DNA of 27,317 nucleotides from QYOJ01 sp043810345 (GTDB taxonomy: Bacteria; Bacteroidota; Bacteroidia; Bacteroidales; FEN-979): positions 1-27,317 of the forward strand of contig JBDROF010000080.1 of assembly GCA_043810345.1 (NCBI GenBank), written 5' to 3'. Positions 14,670 through 23,728 of this stretch are shown here, one piece after another. The number at the start of each line of letters is the position of its first letter. The stretch's first letter is position 1. The notes beneath the pieces were generated by a model, which was not told the DNA's origin, did not search any database, and saw only the letters and a program-made list of their open reading frames with translations. The position numbers and the translations under genes are program-made.

Positions 14670-16793
14670 TTACTTATTACCCAACGTGTTGGCGGCTTTT
14701 ACCAGGATTTTTAAATCTTCCACTTCGGCCCGGAGGGCGTTGATGGAGTTGTTCCCGGCTTTCAGGGCTAGGTTTTCCTGTTCGAGTTTTACCACCTTGG
14801 CATTGAGATCTTTTACCGCTTCAATTAAAATAGCGGTTAATTTCTCGTACGATACGCCAAGATAGCCTTTTGAGTCGGCGCTCACCAGTTCGGGGAATTG
14901 TGTTTGCACTTCCTGTGCGATGACGCCAATGTCCTTCCGGCCCGGGTTGTCTTTGAAGTTGTAATACACACCGCGCAACTGTACCACTTTTGACAGGGCA
15001 TTATCCAGGGTTACAACGTTTTCTTTCAACCGTATATCGGAAGGAAAAACCCAGCTGCTACCAGTAAAACTTGTTGAACCTCCATATCCGCTTCCATTAT
15101 CATTAAAGACGACTATACGACCATCATCATTAGTTATCCAGCCTTCTCCCGCCGCAGATGGAGCCTTGAACCTAATATCGCCACCGTCGTCAAGAAATAT
15201 AGCAGTTCCAGTTGTTCCGGCAAGATGTATATATCCCTGCGAAGGGTTGCTGGTTCCAATACCCATATGACCGTTTTTACCCCAAATAGTGGGTCCGCCG
15301 CTGCCAAGTTTGATTGCACCAAGAGTGGGGTCTCCTGTACCATATAAACCAACACAGTTAGCTACATTTATATCCTGTAACGTCATATCATTGCCTATCC
15401 GGAAACACTCTCCGCCGTCGATGCCCGAATGGATAACTCCATTGACATCCAATTTGTAACCCGGGTTTGTGGTCCCGATACCGATGTTGCCGTTCGGGAG
15501 GATACCAAAGCGGGATCCACCGCCACTTGCATCCCAGAGTTCAAAAGAGCCGGCTCCGTAACTGTTCGATGCGCTGGCGCCACTTACTATACGCCATTCA
15601 CGTCCTCCGGTAGCGGTAGAACGCAGTCTGACCTCCGGTCCAAAATCTGCTTTGCTTGATTCAATATATAAATTGGCGCGAATGTCGTCTCTTTTCAAGT
15701 GCAAAAGCTCTGAAGGACTAGCAGTTCCGATACCGACCAAGCCATTGTTGCGAACAGAAAGGATGCTGCCATGTGTAGGATCCCATACATGCCACCAATC
15801 ATTGCCATCGCCATCGTCAAAATCAAAGCCAAACTCACCGGCGCCATTCATAGCAATATTTTTCCCGGCAGCCCAATGATAATTTCCATTTACATACAGA
15901 TCACTAGTCTCCACAGTTCCACCCCACTTTCCGACGGAAACACCGCCGGTAAAATCACCCCAGCCATTGATATACAACTTCGTGGGATCCCATCCCGCCA
16001 GGCTGCCGATACCACGTTTACCATTCGTGCCGGTAGTACCAAAAACCACCTGGGCATCAGGATTGCCTTCAAGTTGAACAAAGCCTGCTACATGTAACTT
16101 GTTTTGCGGGCTTGTGGTTCCGATACCGATGTTGCCATTCGGCAGGATTCCGAAGCGCGCTCCGCCGCCGCTTGCGTCATAGAGTTCGAATGAACCGGCG
16201 CCATAACTGTTCACCGCACTGGCACCACTCACAATACGCCATTCGCGACCTCCTGTGGCAGTAGATATTAACCGCACTTCGGGGCCTAAACTTGTATTGT
16301 TCGATTTGACAGTCATGTTTGTTTGCGGTACGGTGCTGTATAAATCCAACAACGCTGCAGGGGAAGTCGTGCCGATGCCCACGTTGCCCGATACGACATT
16401 GATCCCTTTTACATGTAGTGAGTACGGTACACTGAGCAATTGTCCGGTGCTGATCACGGTTCCATCCACGGTCACTTTTACCCAGTAGGGGTTAGCACAC
16501 CAATTGATAGTGGCAAACACACCGGCGTTTACGGTACCTCCGCCAATGTTAAGGTTAATAATACCCTGAGCAGTGGTGGTTACACTGTGTGTTTCCTGGT
16601 ACACGCTTGTACCGGTAGCGCTACCCTGTAAAATATTAATAATTACGGTTTTAGCCGTGTTTACAATGGGGTTTCCGGTTGCATCGCGAAGGACAGCCTG
16701 GTACTTGAACCGTTCCGGCGATTGTGCCAACGTTACATTTACTGCTATAAGAGCAAGTAAAACTAATTGTAAAATTTTGTAATTTTTTTTCAT
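14670..16793 (-). CDS. Secreted fibre protein with C-terminal S74 intramolecular chaperone
   Basis: This 707-residue protein has a signal peptide (ILQLVLLALIAVNVTLAQ). Its first domain (RFKYQAVLRDATGNPI and onward) is common in Bacteroidota tail-fibre-domain proteins. Repeated beta-rich modules follow with NGNIGIGTTSP motifs; one about 65-residue block occurs twice, 215 residues apart (645-bp DNA spacing). The C-terminus is a peptidase S74 domain with SDIRLKENV. Ser585 and Lys590 have the five-residue spacing of the endosialidase catalytic pair, and IGVIAQEVQ follows. A trimerising coiled coil ends the protein. Such domains fold trimeric fibres and then cut themselves off. No T9SS sorting domain is visible, so the export route is unclear. 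Confidence 0.88.
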   Translation of the reverse strand: MKKNYKILQLVLLALIAVNVTLAQSPERFKYQAVLRDATGNPIVNTAKTVIINILQGSATGTSVYQETHSVTTTAQGIINLNIGGGTVNAGVFATINWCANPYWVKVTVDGTVISTGQLLSVPYSLHVKGINVVSGNVGIGTTSPAALLDLYSTVPQTNMTVKSNNTSLGPEVRLISTATGGREWRIVSGASAVNSYGAGSFELYDASGGGARFGILPNGNIGIGTTSPQNKLHVAGFVQLEGNPDAQVVFGTTGTNGKRGIGSLAGWDPTKLYINGWGDFTGGVSVGKWGGTVETSDLYVNGNYHWAAGKNIAMNGAGEFGFDFDDGDGNDWWHVWDPTHGSILSVRNNGLVGIGTASPSELLHLKRDDIRANLYIESSKADFGPEVRLRSTATGGREWRIVSGASASNSYGAGSFELWDASGGGSRFGILPNGNIGIGTTNPGYKLDVNGVIHSGIDGGECFRIGNDMTLQDINVANCVGLYGTGDPTLGAIKLGSGGPTIWGKNGHMGIGTSNPSQGYIHLAGTTGTAIFLDDGGDIRFKAPSAAGEGWITNDDGRIVVFNDNGSGYGGSTSFTGSSWVFPSDIRLKENVVTLDNALSKVVQLRGVYYNFKDNPGRKDIGVIAQEVQTQFPELVSADSKGYLGVSYEKLTAILIEAVKDLNAKVVKLEQENLALKAGNNSINALRAEVEDLKILVKAANTLGNK

Positions 16794-16829
16794 GGCTTTA
16801 ATTGTTTAGGTTATCAATTTAACTAATAT

Positions 16830-16888
16830 CAAAAATATCATGATATTTCAGGTTCTGCGTCATAAAAAGGTTAGCAAAAGGTTAACAA
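16830..16888 (-). promoter_or_regulatory. Activator-type promoter of the S74 fibre gene
   Basis: On the minus strand a degenerate GTTAACC and an exact GCTAACC form a direct repeat with an 11-bp period (16888-16869). Exactly 31 bp later is TATTTTTG (16837-16830), an exact -7 box. No TTG lies at the -33 position. The same layout and spacing occur upstream of the 1007-residue T9SS gene. ATG 16793 is 36 nt beyond the box. Confidence 0.65.
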
Positions 16889-16963
16889 TCAGATCAATAT
16901 ATCAATCATATATACCTGTGTAATGATGTCACCATTTACCGTGTGATTGTTCAGCCCCGAAGC

Positions 16964-16997
16964 AAAGAAGCTGCCTCGCTTTTGAGACAGCTTCTTT
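16964..16997 (-). terminator. Hairpin terminator after the large T9SS gene
   Basis: AAAGAAGCTG (16964-16973) pairs with CAGCTTCTTT (16988-16997). The stem extends inward by CTC/GAG after one mismatch around a 6-nt loop. A/T runs flank it on one side, giving five T on the plus strand. It lies downstream of the minus-strand gene ending at 17047 and could also block plus-strand transcription. Confidence 0.65.
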
Positions 16998-17010
16998 TTG
17001 GTATTTCGCC

Positions 17011-17046
17011 ATTTGGCTCCGCCGAGCTCCGCATCGCTCCGGTTCG
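17011..17046. repeat. 10-bp periodic array at the T9SS stop codon
   Basis: Three consecutive decamers end in GCTCC (17011-17020, 17021-17030 and 17031-17040), followed by a partial unit GGTTCGCT that runs into the TAG at 17047. The period differs from the 7-bp arrays elsewhere. Confidence 0.5.
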
Positions 17047-20000
17047 CTATTTATGCACCAGTATCCTCCTGATCACGCGGTTATCCTCCGTTCTGAGCAC
17101 CACCGTGTAAACTCCGTCAGGAACCGGTCTAAGATCTATGGTCTTTTCGGTCTTGCCCTGGACAGGTTGAAGCTGGGTCTCGAACACTTTCACTCCGAGG
17201 AAGTTGTACACCTCAAGTCTCAGGAGTTCTTCGATAGCCCAGATACAGGAAACCGCAAAGCGGCCATCGTTTGGTACGGGATAGATGTTCAGGATGTTCC
17301 CTGAGAGGTTGTTGATCCCTATGATCACCACATTGATTATATTGGAAGGATCGGAGCTGCACCCGTTGAGGGTCACAATCACGTAGTAGTCGCCACTCTT
17401 CGTAGCCTCGTAGGTTTGATTCGTAGCCCCCGAAATGGCAGTTCCATTGAAATACCATTGGTTCCCTGCCGGTGCACTGCTGGTAAGGATCATGCCATTT
17501 AGGGTGATTACCGGAGTAGGTGGTTTTGGGTTGACGGTCACGTTGAAGTCCGGCGAGTTCGCCCCGCTTCCGCAGGCATTGGTACCGTGCACATTGATCA
17601 CCCCTGAAGTGGCAGATGCACTGAAGTTCACCGTTATATTTTTGGTATTTGAACCGGTTGCAATGGTAGCGCCGGTTGGCAGTGTCCATGCGTACCCGGT
17701 GGCATTGGCAATGGTCGCCACGGAATAGCTCACGCCCATGTCTCCCTGGCACACCGAGGCGGTCCCGGTAATGGTTCCAGCCGGAGCGGGTAACGGATTC
17801 ACCGTTACGGAAAGCGAAGAAGAAGTTCCGTTTCCACACTGGTTAGTTCCGGCCACCGTGATATTCCCGGAAGTCGCGGTGGCGCTATAGTTCACCGTAA
17901 TGGAAGTGGTTCCGGCCCCGGTAGCGATGCTAGCTCCCGGGGGCAGGGTCCAGGTATAGCTGGTGGCATTGGCGACGGGGCCTGTAGAATATGCTACCCC
18001 ATTCGCTCCGGCACAAACGGAAGAAGATCCGGTAATGGGTCCGGCCGGGTTTGGAAATGGATTCACCACGATCGTGTAAATTCCCGGCGTCACGGCCGTA
18101 CATCCATTGGCATTCGTATAGATCACTGTGATCGTTTGCAGTCCCGTAAGAATCCAGGTTACCGTGATGTGGGAGGTACCTTGACCGGCGGTGATCAAAC
18201 CACCGGAAGTAATCGTCCACACGTAATTGGTCATCCCGGTTTCTGTGTAAAACTGGTTTCCGGTAGAACCTACACATGGTTCCGGATTATAGCTGTTGAT
18301 CGTCGGAAGAGGCAACGGGTTCACGGTCACATTGTAAGCGGTGGCTGTAGCCGCGGTACATCCGTTGGAATTGGTATAAATAACACTTACCGTTTTCGCA
18401 CCAATGGTACTCCAGGTGACCGTTACCGAACTGCTGCCAGAGGTTCCACCGGCTGTGATGGTTCCTCCGGCAGAGACTGTCCATACATAGTTGGTCATGC
18501 CGGTCTGGGTGGTATATACATTCCCGGACGAGTATATGCAAACCGAAGCAGGACCGCTTATCGTTGGAACCGGCAATGGATTCACAGTCACATTGTAAAC
18601 GGTGGCTGGTGCCGCGGTACATCCGTTGGAATTGGTATAAATGACACTTACCGTTTTCGCACCGGTGGTATTCCAGGTTACCGTTACCGTACTGCTGGTA
18701 GAGGTTCCCCCGGCGGTGATGGTTCCTCCGGCAGAAACTGTCCACACATAGTTGGTCATGCCGGTCTGAGTGCTATAGACATTCCCCGTTGAGTACACGC
18801 AAATCGAAGCGGGGCCAGTGATCGTTGGGACCGGCAACGTATTCACCGTAACATTAAAGGTTCCTGATGCGGAATTACTGGCTGTGTTGGTATAAGTCAC
18901 ATTTACAGTTTTAGCGCCGGCAGTAATCCATGATACGGTGATCACGTTGGTCCCTGCTCCGCCGGTTATCGTACCACCGGCCGAGACGTTCCAATTATAA
19001 CCGGTCATTCCGGATTGGGTTGTATACGAGTTATTGGTCGAATTAACGCACACATTGTTTGGCCCAGTGATGGTTGCTGGCAGAGTGACAACAATGGTAT
19101 TACTATTTGGACTGGTTCCGTTTGCATTGTAAGCTCTTACCCGGTAATAATACGAAGTGCCCGGGGAAAGTCCGCTTACTGTGACGGAAGTTACATTGCC
19201 TACGTTTAGATTATTGTAACCGGGAACTAAAATTGTGAAACTGGAATTGAAAGCCACATCCAGATAGTATCCGGTTGCAGTTGCCGAGGCACCCCAATTG
19301 GCTACAAAACTGGTGGGTGTAAGTGAAGATGCACCTCCTGCAACGGGAGCCGGTGGGGTGGGATTTACAATACTACAGTCGGTGGCCCCCGAACCACTTG
19401 TTTGTTGTAAAGTGATATTTGTCGGTTGATTGGAAAAATTGGTAACCAATAAAATATAATATTCGCCAACCTGAGAGGTAGCTAAATCTATATATTCAAC
19501 CGCCTGAGGGGAGTAACTGCAATCGACAATTTTACTCGCTGTCAAAGAAGTACAGGAATTTTGACTGGGAAAAGGTCCCCACAGAATAAAATCTATATCT
19601 ACATTAGCGCTATTCGTTTCCGTTATATGGATATCACCGGCTGTCCCAATTAACATATAATACCATGCAGGATTTGGTTGTGAACCCAGGCATCCATAAT
19701 TCGGACCCGATTGAGCTGTTCCGGTATTTACACCTGCCGGGTATGTAGTACCCCCTGAAGTGCAAAAAGGTTCAGCAGTTTCGCAAGTAGCTCCAACGGT
19801 AGGACTTTTTACAGAACCACCCCCATTCCCAATAGTTCCATTTGCATAATTTTCAGCATTTTTTAAACCTGTTGCAACCTGTTGAAACCAACCACTAGTC
19901 AATGCTTCCTGATAGAGTTCAGGATCGGAATTAATAATGGCAGTTTTGTTGCTTACTGCGTTTTCATACTCTTTGAAAAACTGAAGCTGTTCGACGTTCG

Positions 20001-20070
20001 TCTGGGCTTTCATGGAAAGGGTGATGCACCATAAAAAAAGTGCCATACATAAAAAAGTAATCTTTTTCAT
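17047..20070 (-). CDS. Large T9SS surface protein with FN3 and PKD-like repeats
   Basis: This 1007-residue protein has a signal peptide (ITFLCMALFLWCITLSMKAQ). An N-terminal cysteine-bearing domain follows (about 90-230, including GATCETAEPFCT and NPAWYYMLIGTAGDI). A fibronectin type III-like domain spans about 238-330 (SGLSPGTSYYYRVRAYN). PKD-like repeats run from about 330 to 890, including an 87-residue tandem pair (261-bp DNA period). A T9SS type A sorting domain ends it: IYPVPNDGRF, YNFLGVKVFE, LRPVPDGVYTV and IRRILVHK. It is a cell-surface, probably adhesive, protein. It is a paralogue of the 765-residue protein and shares near-identical DNA with it. It has its own promoter and terminator. 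Confidence 0.9.
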   Translation of the reverse strand: MKKITFLCMALFLWCITLSMKAQTNVEQLQFFKEYENAVSNKTAIINSDPELYQEALTSGWFQQVATGLKNAENYANGTIGNGGGSVKSPTVGATCETAEPFCTSGGTTYPAGVNTGTAQSGPNYGCLGSQPNPAWYYMLIGTAGDIHITETNSANVDIDFILWGPFPSQNSCTSLTASKIVDCSYSPQAVEYIDLATSQVGEYYILLVTNFSNQPTNITLQQTSGSGATDCSIVNPTPPAPVAGGASSLTPTSFVANWGASATATGYYLDVAFNSSFTILVPGYNNLNVGNVTSVTVSGLSPGTSYYYRVRAYNANGTSPNSNTIVVTLPATITGPNNVCVNSTNNSYTTQSGMTGYNWNVSAGGTITGGAGTNVITVSWITAGAKTVNVTYTNTASNSASGTFNVTVNTLPVPTITGPASICVYSTGNVYSTQTGMTNYVWTVSAGGTITAGGTSTSSTVTVTWNTTGAKTVSVIYTNSNGCTAAPATVYNVTVNPLPVPTISGPASVCIYSSGNVYTTQTGMTNYVWTVSAGGTITAGGTSGSSSVTVTWSTIGAKTVSVIYTNSNGCTAATATAYNVTVNPLPLPTINSYNPEPCVGSTGNQFYTETGMTNYVWTITSGGLITAGQGTSHITVTWILTGLQTITVIYTNANGCTAVTPGIYTIVVNPFPNPAGPITGSSSVCAGANGVAYSTGPVANATSYTWTLPPGASIATGAGTTSITVNYSATATSGNITVAGTNQCGNGTSSSLSVTVNPLPAPAGTITGTASVCQGDMGVSYSVATIANATGYAWTLPTGATIATGSNTKNITVNFSASATSGVINVHGTNACGSGANSPDFNVTVNPKPPTPVITLNGMILTSSAPAGNQWYFNGTAISGATNQTYEATKSGDYYVIVTLNGCSSDPSNIINVVIIGINNLSGNILNIYPVPNDGRFAVSCIWAIEELLRLEVYNFLGVKVFETQLQPVQGKTEKTIDLRPVPDGVYTVVLRTEDNRVIRRILVHK

Positions 20071-20109
20071 AACTTCATAAATTAATTAATAAAAAATGTT
20101 TAATTAATG

Positions 20110-20168
20110 CAAGCATACAGAAATAATCTATTTTCTGTATACTGGAAGGGTTAGCAAAAGGTTAGCAA
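20110..20168 (-). promoter_or_regulatory. Activator-type promoter of the large T9SS gene
   Basis: On the minus strand two exact GCTAACC copies 11 bp apart lie in 20168-20149. After exactly 31 bp comes TATGCTTG (20117-20110), one mismatch from TAnnTTTG. There is no -33 TTG. The layout is the same as upstream of the S74 gene. ATG 20070 is 39 nt beyond the box. Confidence 0.65.
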
Positions 20169-20289
20169 CCAGGAAAATATTCAATGGGATGATGTTCCCC
20201 GCCTTAGTGTAGATAGGGTATTTTAATCACATCGTAGGGTTGTATCAGCACCGACGGTGGGTGAGGATTGTCAGGTTAACAGAAAAGGG

Positions 20290-21123
20290 TTAGAAGGTGG
20301 CCAGAAAATTATGGAAATTGATATCATTGCTGAGTTGAAGCTTTTTACGCAGCCGGCTACGTGATACTTTGATGCTATCGGGACTTTGATAAAGAAGTGA
20401 AGCCATATCCTTAGTACTCATCCCCAATTTTATTAAAATGCATTGTTTCAATTCTCCCGTTGTCAAATGCGGAAATTGCGAAACCAGGTTTTTACTGAAT
20501 TCAGCATGTACATTTTGAAATGCCAGTTCAAAGTGTTGCCAGCTATCCTGGTTTACTTTTTGATCGATCTCCTCAATGATGTTACGAATAAGCGCTTTTG
20601 CCTCCAGGTTGTCATTAAAAATCTCAAGTAATTTGTGCAACTTAGTTGCCATTTCGATATTGAACTCGTTATTTTTAATCAGAATCAGGGTTTTTTCAGC
20701 CAGTTCCAAATTCTTTTTTTCAATTTCTTTAGCATGACAAGCAGCAAACATCAAGGCAGAATTCACACGGGCAGAAAGCTCTACAGGGTCAATGGGTTTT
20801 CTGATATAGTCGTAGGCGCCTGCTGCAAGAGCCGTGTCCAGATCTTCGGCAGTAAGCATTACCCCCGTAACAATAACTACGGGGATATGCATGGTTTTCA
20901 CGTTAGTTTTGAGCATTTTTATGAGGTCAATCCCTGAAACCCCAGGCATATCCCAATCAGCAATAATGAGATCATACGGAATTGTTTCCGCCAGTTCAAC
21001 CGCCGACCTTCCTCCGCTGGCCTGATATAGGCGATATTCCGGATGAGATTCTTCTAAAAACCGGATCATTGTTTGTAAATTCTCAACAATGTCGTCAACA
21101 ATCAGTATTTTATAATTTGACAT
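20290..21123 (-). CDS. Response regulator, receiver domain plus LuxR-type HTH
   Basis: This 277-residue protein has an N-terminal receiver domain with acidic pair Asp10/Asp11, phosphoacceptor Asp56 in IIADWDMPG, Thr86 in VIVTG and Lys109 in IRKP. A helical linker (about 125-210) follows. The C-terminal helix-turn-helix of the LuxR/GerE type has LTTGELKQCILIKLGMSTKD and DSIKVSRSRLRKKLQL. It is therefore a phospho-controlled DNA-binding protein. Its ATG overlaps the last 14 bases of the histidine kinase gene, so the two form a cognate pair. It sits next to the T9SS/fibre genes that share paired GCTAACC sites. Its linker is longer than in plain NarL-type regulators. Confidence 0.9.
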   Translation of the reverse strand: MSNYKILIVDDIVENLQTMIRFLEESHPEYRLYQASGGRSAVELAETIPYDLIIADWDMPGVSGIDLIKMLKTNVKTMHIPVVIVTGVMLTAEDLDTALAAGAYDYIRKPIDPVELSARVNSALMFAACHAKEIEKKNLELAEKTLILIKNNEFNIEMATKLHKLLEIFNDNLEAKALIRNIIEEIDQKVNQDSWQHFELAFQNVHAEFSKNLVSQFPHLTTGELKQCILIKLGMSTKDMASLLYQSPDSIKVSRSRLRKKLQLSNDINFHNFLATF

Positions 21124-23548
21124 CGGAATTAAGGTTAATTAATTCATTATATCTTAATGCGTTGCATTCGGATAATGCGGTTAATAGCGCGGATTTCCAC
21201 GCAGTAATATTGGCTGATCCCTGAACATCAATGGCTTTGATAATATCCTTCACATCCGATATTTGATAAATACGAAGCTTCTTCAGGAGTTCACAGTGTG
21301 GCATTAACAGCTCTGTTTCTTTCTCAGACAGCTGCAATTTACTGAATTTGATTAAACTTTCATTAAAATCTGCAGGAGTAATTTTCAAATCGTTCTGAGA
21401 CTCTGCCAGGGGCAGGGTAAACCAAAACAATGAGCCCTGACCTTCCACGGAATCCACACCAATCTCGCCGTTGTGTGCTTCAATGGCCATTTTGCAAAAT
21501 GTCAGTCCTATTCCGGAGGAACGGGGAGCACCAGATTTCAGTTCATGTGCCTGCGTAAACTTGTCGAAAATGACGGGCAGATATTCGGCTTTAATTCCCG
21601 ATCCATGATCTTTTACAATCAGTTTCACATGGGTCTGATTTACACATTCGGCGAAAACCTGAATAATACCCCCGATTGATGAAAACCTGATGGCATTCGA
21701 AAATAAATTTACAAATACACGTTCGATCATCTCAGGATCCGCTTTTACTACAAAATCCGTCTGATAATTTAGCATTAAGCGGATACTTTTCTGTTCAGCT
21801 GCGTATTGTACATCGAGGAAAGAGTCATTTATCAACTGTGTGACGGAGGTATTTTCCAAGGAAATTTTCATTGTCTTATTTTCATACTTACTGATATCCA
21901 GCAAATTCATCACAATATTCAACATCTGCTTGCCCACATGTTTCACGGTCTCATATTGGTGTTCCGAATACTGCTTTGGGTCGAAATTGATAATTGCATT
22001 CAACGGATTCTTTAAATCATGGACTAAAAATGAGTTCATGGAATCTTTGAACTTCGACAATTCTACAAGTTTCTCATTGATTGTACGTAATTCCTCAGCT
22101 TTAGATGAGATATCAATGTTCTTAATCTCGAGCAATTCGTTAGCATTCTTTATTTTCTGACGACTTCTGTGCGCAACAACCACGAGGCTTACGACTAAAA
22201 CAAGAACTGCAAAGGATGAAAACATGATGATTCTTTGTAACGTGATGGTTTTGTCCTGAAGTTCTGCTTCATGCTTTAATACTTCGTTTTCGCGGTCGGT
22301 TTGCTCGGTATGAAATTTTACCCTCAGGGAATCCAGCGCCGTGTTCAGTTCATGTTTGTTTAAAGAGTCCTTTAGCTCATTGTATAATTGATAATAATGA
22401 ACCGATTTTTCAAAGTTTTTAAGTGAGTCATTCACTTCAATTAAGGCCATGTACGTTTGTATTAAATCTGATTGGGCTTTAATTTTGATGAAAGCAGGGA
22501 GTGCTTTTTCGTATAAGGAGCGTGCTTTGTCGTAATCTTTAAGGTAATGATAGTCCTGACCGAGATTTACCTGCTGTTGGGCAATGAATAGAGGCATGTT
22601 CATTTGCAAAGCCAGATCCAGAGACTTTTGATGGTAGTTCAGGGCATCTTGAATTCTATTGAGGCTATGAAACGTATTCCCCATGTTCCCGTATATAATT
22701 TGAGTCAGATTTCTATTATTCATACCCTTAGTGATTTCCAGTGCGGTCTCGAATTTTTTTATCGCTTCCTCATACCTCCCCTGATTTTTATATAGGATAC
22801 CCAGGGCATTATAGCCAATCCCGGCTATGTTCAGATTTTTCAATGCCAGGGATTGTTCAATTCCTTTTTGAAAACTTTGTTCGGCAACTTTAAAATCCTG
22901 TAATTCAGAATAAATCTGACCTGATTTCATGTATATATAGGGCAATTTCTTCGAAATCCCGGCTTTTTCAAGAACTGATATGGCTTCGATTAAGTATCTG
23001 AGGGCCGATTTAAACTCCCCCCTATTCAGATGAATAGTCCCGATGTTTTCCAGTGCGTTACCTATTCTCTCGGAATTTTGTAACTGTCTGTAGATTGCAA
23101 GTTCCTTGTTGAAGACCAGTAAGGATGAATCAAAATATCCCAGGGATTCATACATCAGTCCCATCCGGTTGTAAAAGATCCCGATTTCGAAAGTATCCTT
23201 GTATTGGGTGGCATTTTTCAACGCGCTGTCATAAAATAACCGGGCGGTAGGAAAGTCCGACAATGCCCAGTAATTCACGCCTATACAATTATAAGCCTTG
23301 CTTTTGACAGAGGGAATCTCCAATGAATCAGCCAAATGCAACGCCTCTTTCCCAATTTCAATTCCTTTATGGGGATCAATGGAATAAAAATTCTTACATA
23401 CATCAGCTAACGCAATAATTTTTTCCTTCCCGTTAGCTTTTTCTGCTGTTTTTAATAACCGTTCAATTTCCGGCGTTTGCGCCCATACTTGTTGAACAAT
23501 TATTCCCGATATAAAGAATAATAGAATTGGTTTTATTTTCATAACCAT
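21110..23548 (-). CDS. TPR-sensor histidine kinase
   Basis: This 812-residue protein has a signal peptide or first membrane helix (ILLFFISGIIVQQVWAQ). About eight TPR repeats span residues 45-400, giving a periplasmic sensor. A membrane helix (about 440-460) and a coiled coil follow. The kinase core has His510 in FLVHDLKNPLNAI, the N-box VFVNLFSNAIRFSS (Asn618), the G1 box KDHGSGI (about 646-652) and the G2 box SSGIGLTFCK. A further helical segment of about 90 residues (720-812) follows the ATPase domain. Similar extensions end some Bacteroidota kinases, from memory, but no function is known to me. It lacks an attached receiver, so the downstream response regulator is its likely partner. ATG 23542 is an alternative start, six bases downstream. 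Confidence 0.92.
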   Translation of the reverse strand: MVMKIKPILLFFISGIIVQQVWAQTPEIERLLKTAEKANGKEKIIALADVCKNFYSIDPHKGIEIGKEALHLADSLEIPSVKSKAYNCIGVNYWALSDFPTARLFYDSALKNATQYKDTFEIGIFYNRMGLMYESLGYFDSSLLVFNKELAIYRQLQNSERIGNALENIGTIHLNRGEFKSALRYLIEAISVLEKAGISKKLPYIYMKSGQIYSELQDFKVAEQSFQKGIEQSLALKNLNIAGIGYNALGILYKNQGRYEEAIKKFETALEITKGMNNRNLTQIIYGNMGNTFHSLNRIQDALNYHQKSLDLALQMNMPLFIAQQQVNLGQDYHYLKDYDKARSLYEKALPAFIKIKAQSDLIQTYMALIEVNDSLKNFEKSVHYYQLYNELKDSLNKHELNTALDSLRVKFHTEQTDRENEVLKHEAELQDKTITLQRIIMFSSFAVLVLVVSLVVVAHRSRQKIKNANELLEIKNIDISSKAEELRTINEKLVELSKFKDSMNSFLVHDLKNPLNAIINFDPKQYSEHQYETVKHVGKQMLNIVMNLLDISKYENKTMKISLENTSVTQLINDSFLDVQYAAEQKSIRLMLNYQTDFVVKADPEMIERVFVNLFSNAIRFSSIGGIIQVFAECVNQTHVKLIVKDHGSGIKAEYLPVIFDKFTQAHELKSGAPRSSGIGLTFCKMAIEAHNGEIGVDSVEGQGSLFWFTLPLAESQNDLKITPADFNESLIKFSKLQLSEKETELLMPHCELLKKLRIYQISDVKDIIKAIDVQGSANITAWKSALLTALSECNALRYNELINLNSDVKL

Positions 23549-23709
23549 TTGTCAATCAATGATCTCATTGGTTTTGTTCAACTATTACCATATCTTTTAT
23601 GCGAAGTTATAACATTTTTCTATGAAAACTCCAAAACTCTGCCATTGTTGGCGGCTCTGCTACTCATGAAAACTCGTTGAAGGATGGAATGTGAACCATC
23701 TCCCTGAAC

Positions 23710-23724
23710 AATCCCGAAGGGATT
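23710..23724. repeat. Small palindrome after the DUF4143 gene
   Basis: AATCCC-GAA-GGGATT forms a perfect 6-bp stem just beyond the stop of the minus-strand DUF4143 gene. There is no T tract, so termination is uncertain. The remaining 23549-23709 gap shows no gene, and I found no clear -7 box for the kinase. Confidence 0.35.
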
Positions 23725-23728
23725 ACCT

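Noticed and set aside
14670..16793. S74 tail-fibre domain taken as evidence of a prophage
   Set aside because: The protein has a Sec signal peptide and no phage neighbours; such proteins are common in Bacteroidota genomes.
17800..18840. Regular direct repeats considered as a CRISPR array
   Set aside because: The repeats are 261-bp coding modules of PKD-like domains, without short repeats and unique spacers.
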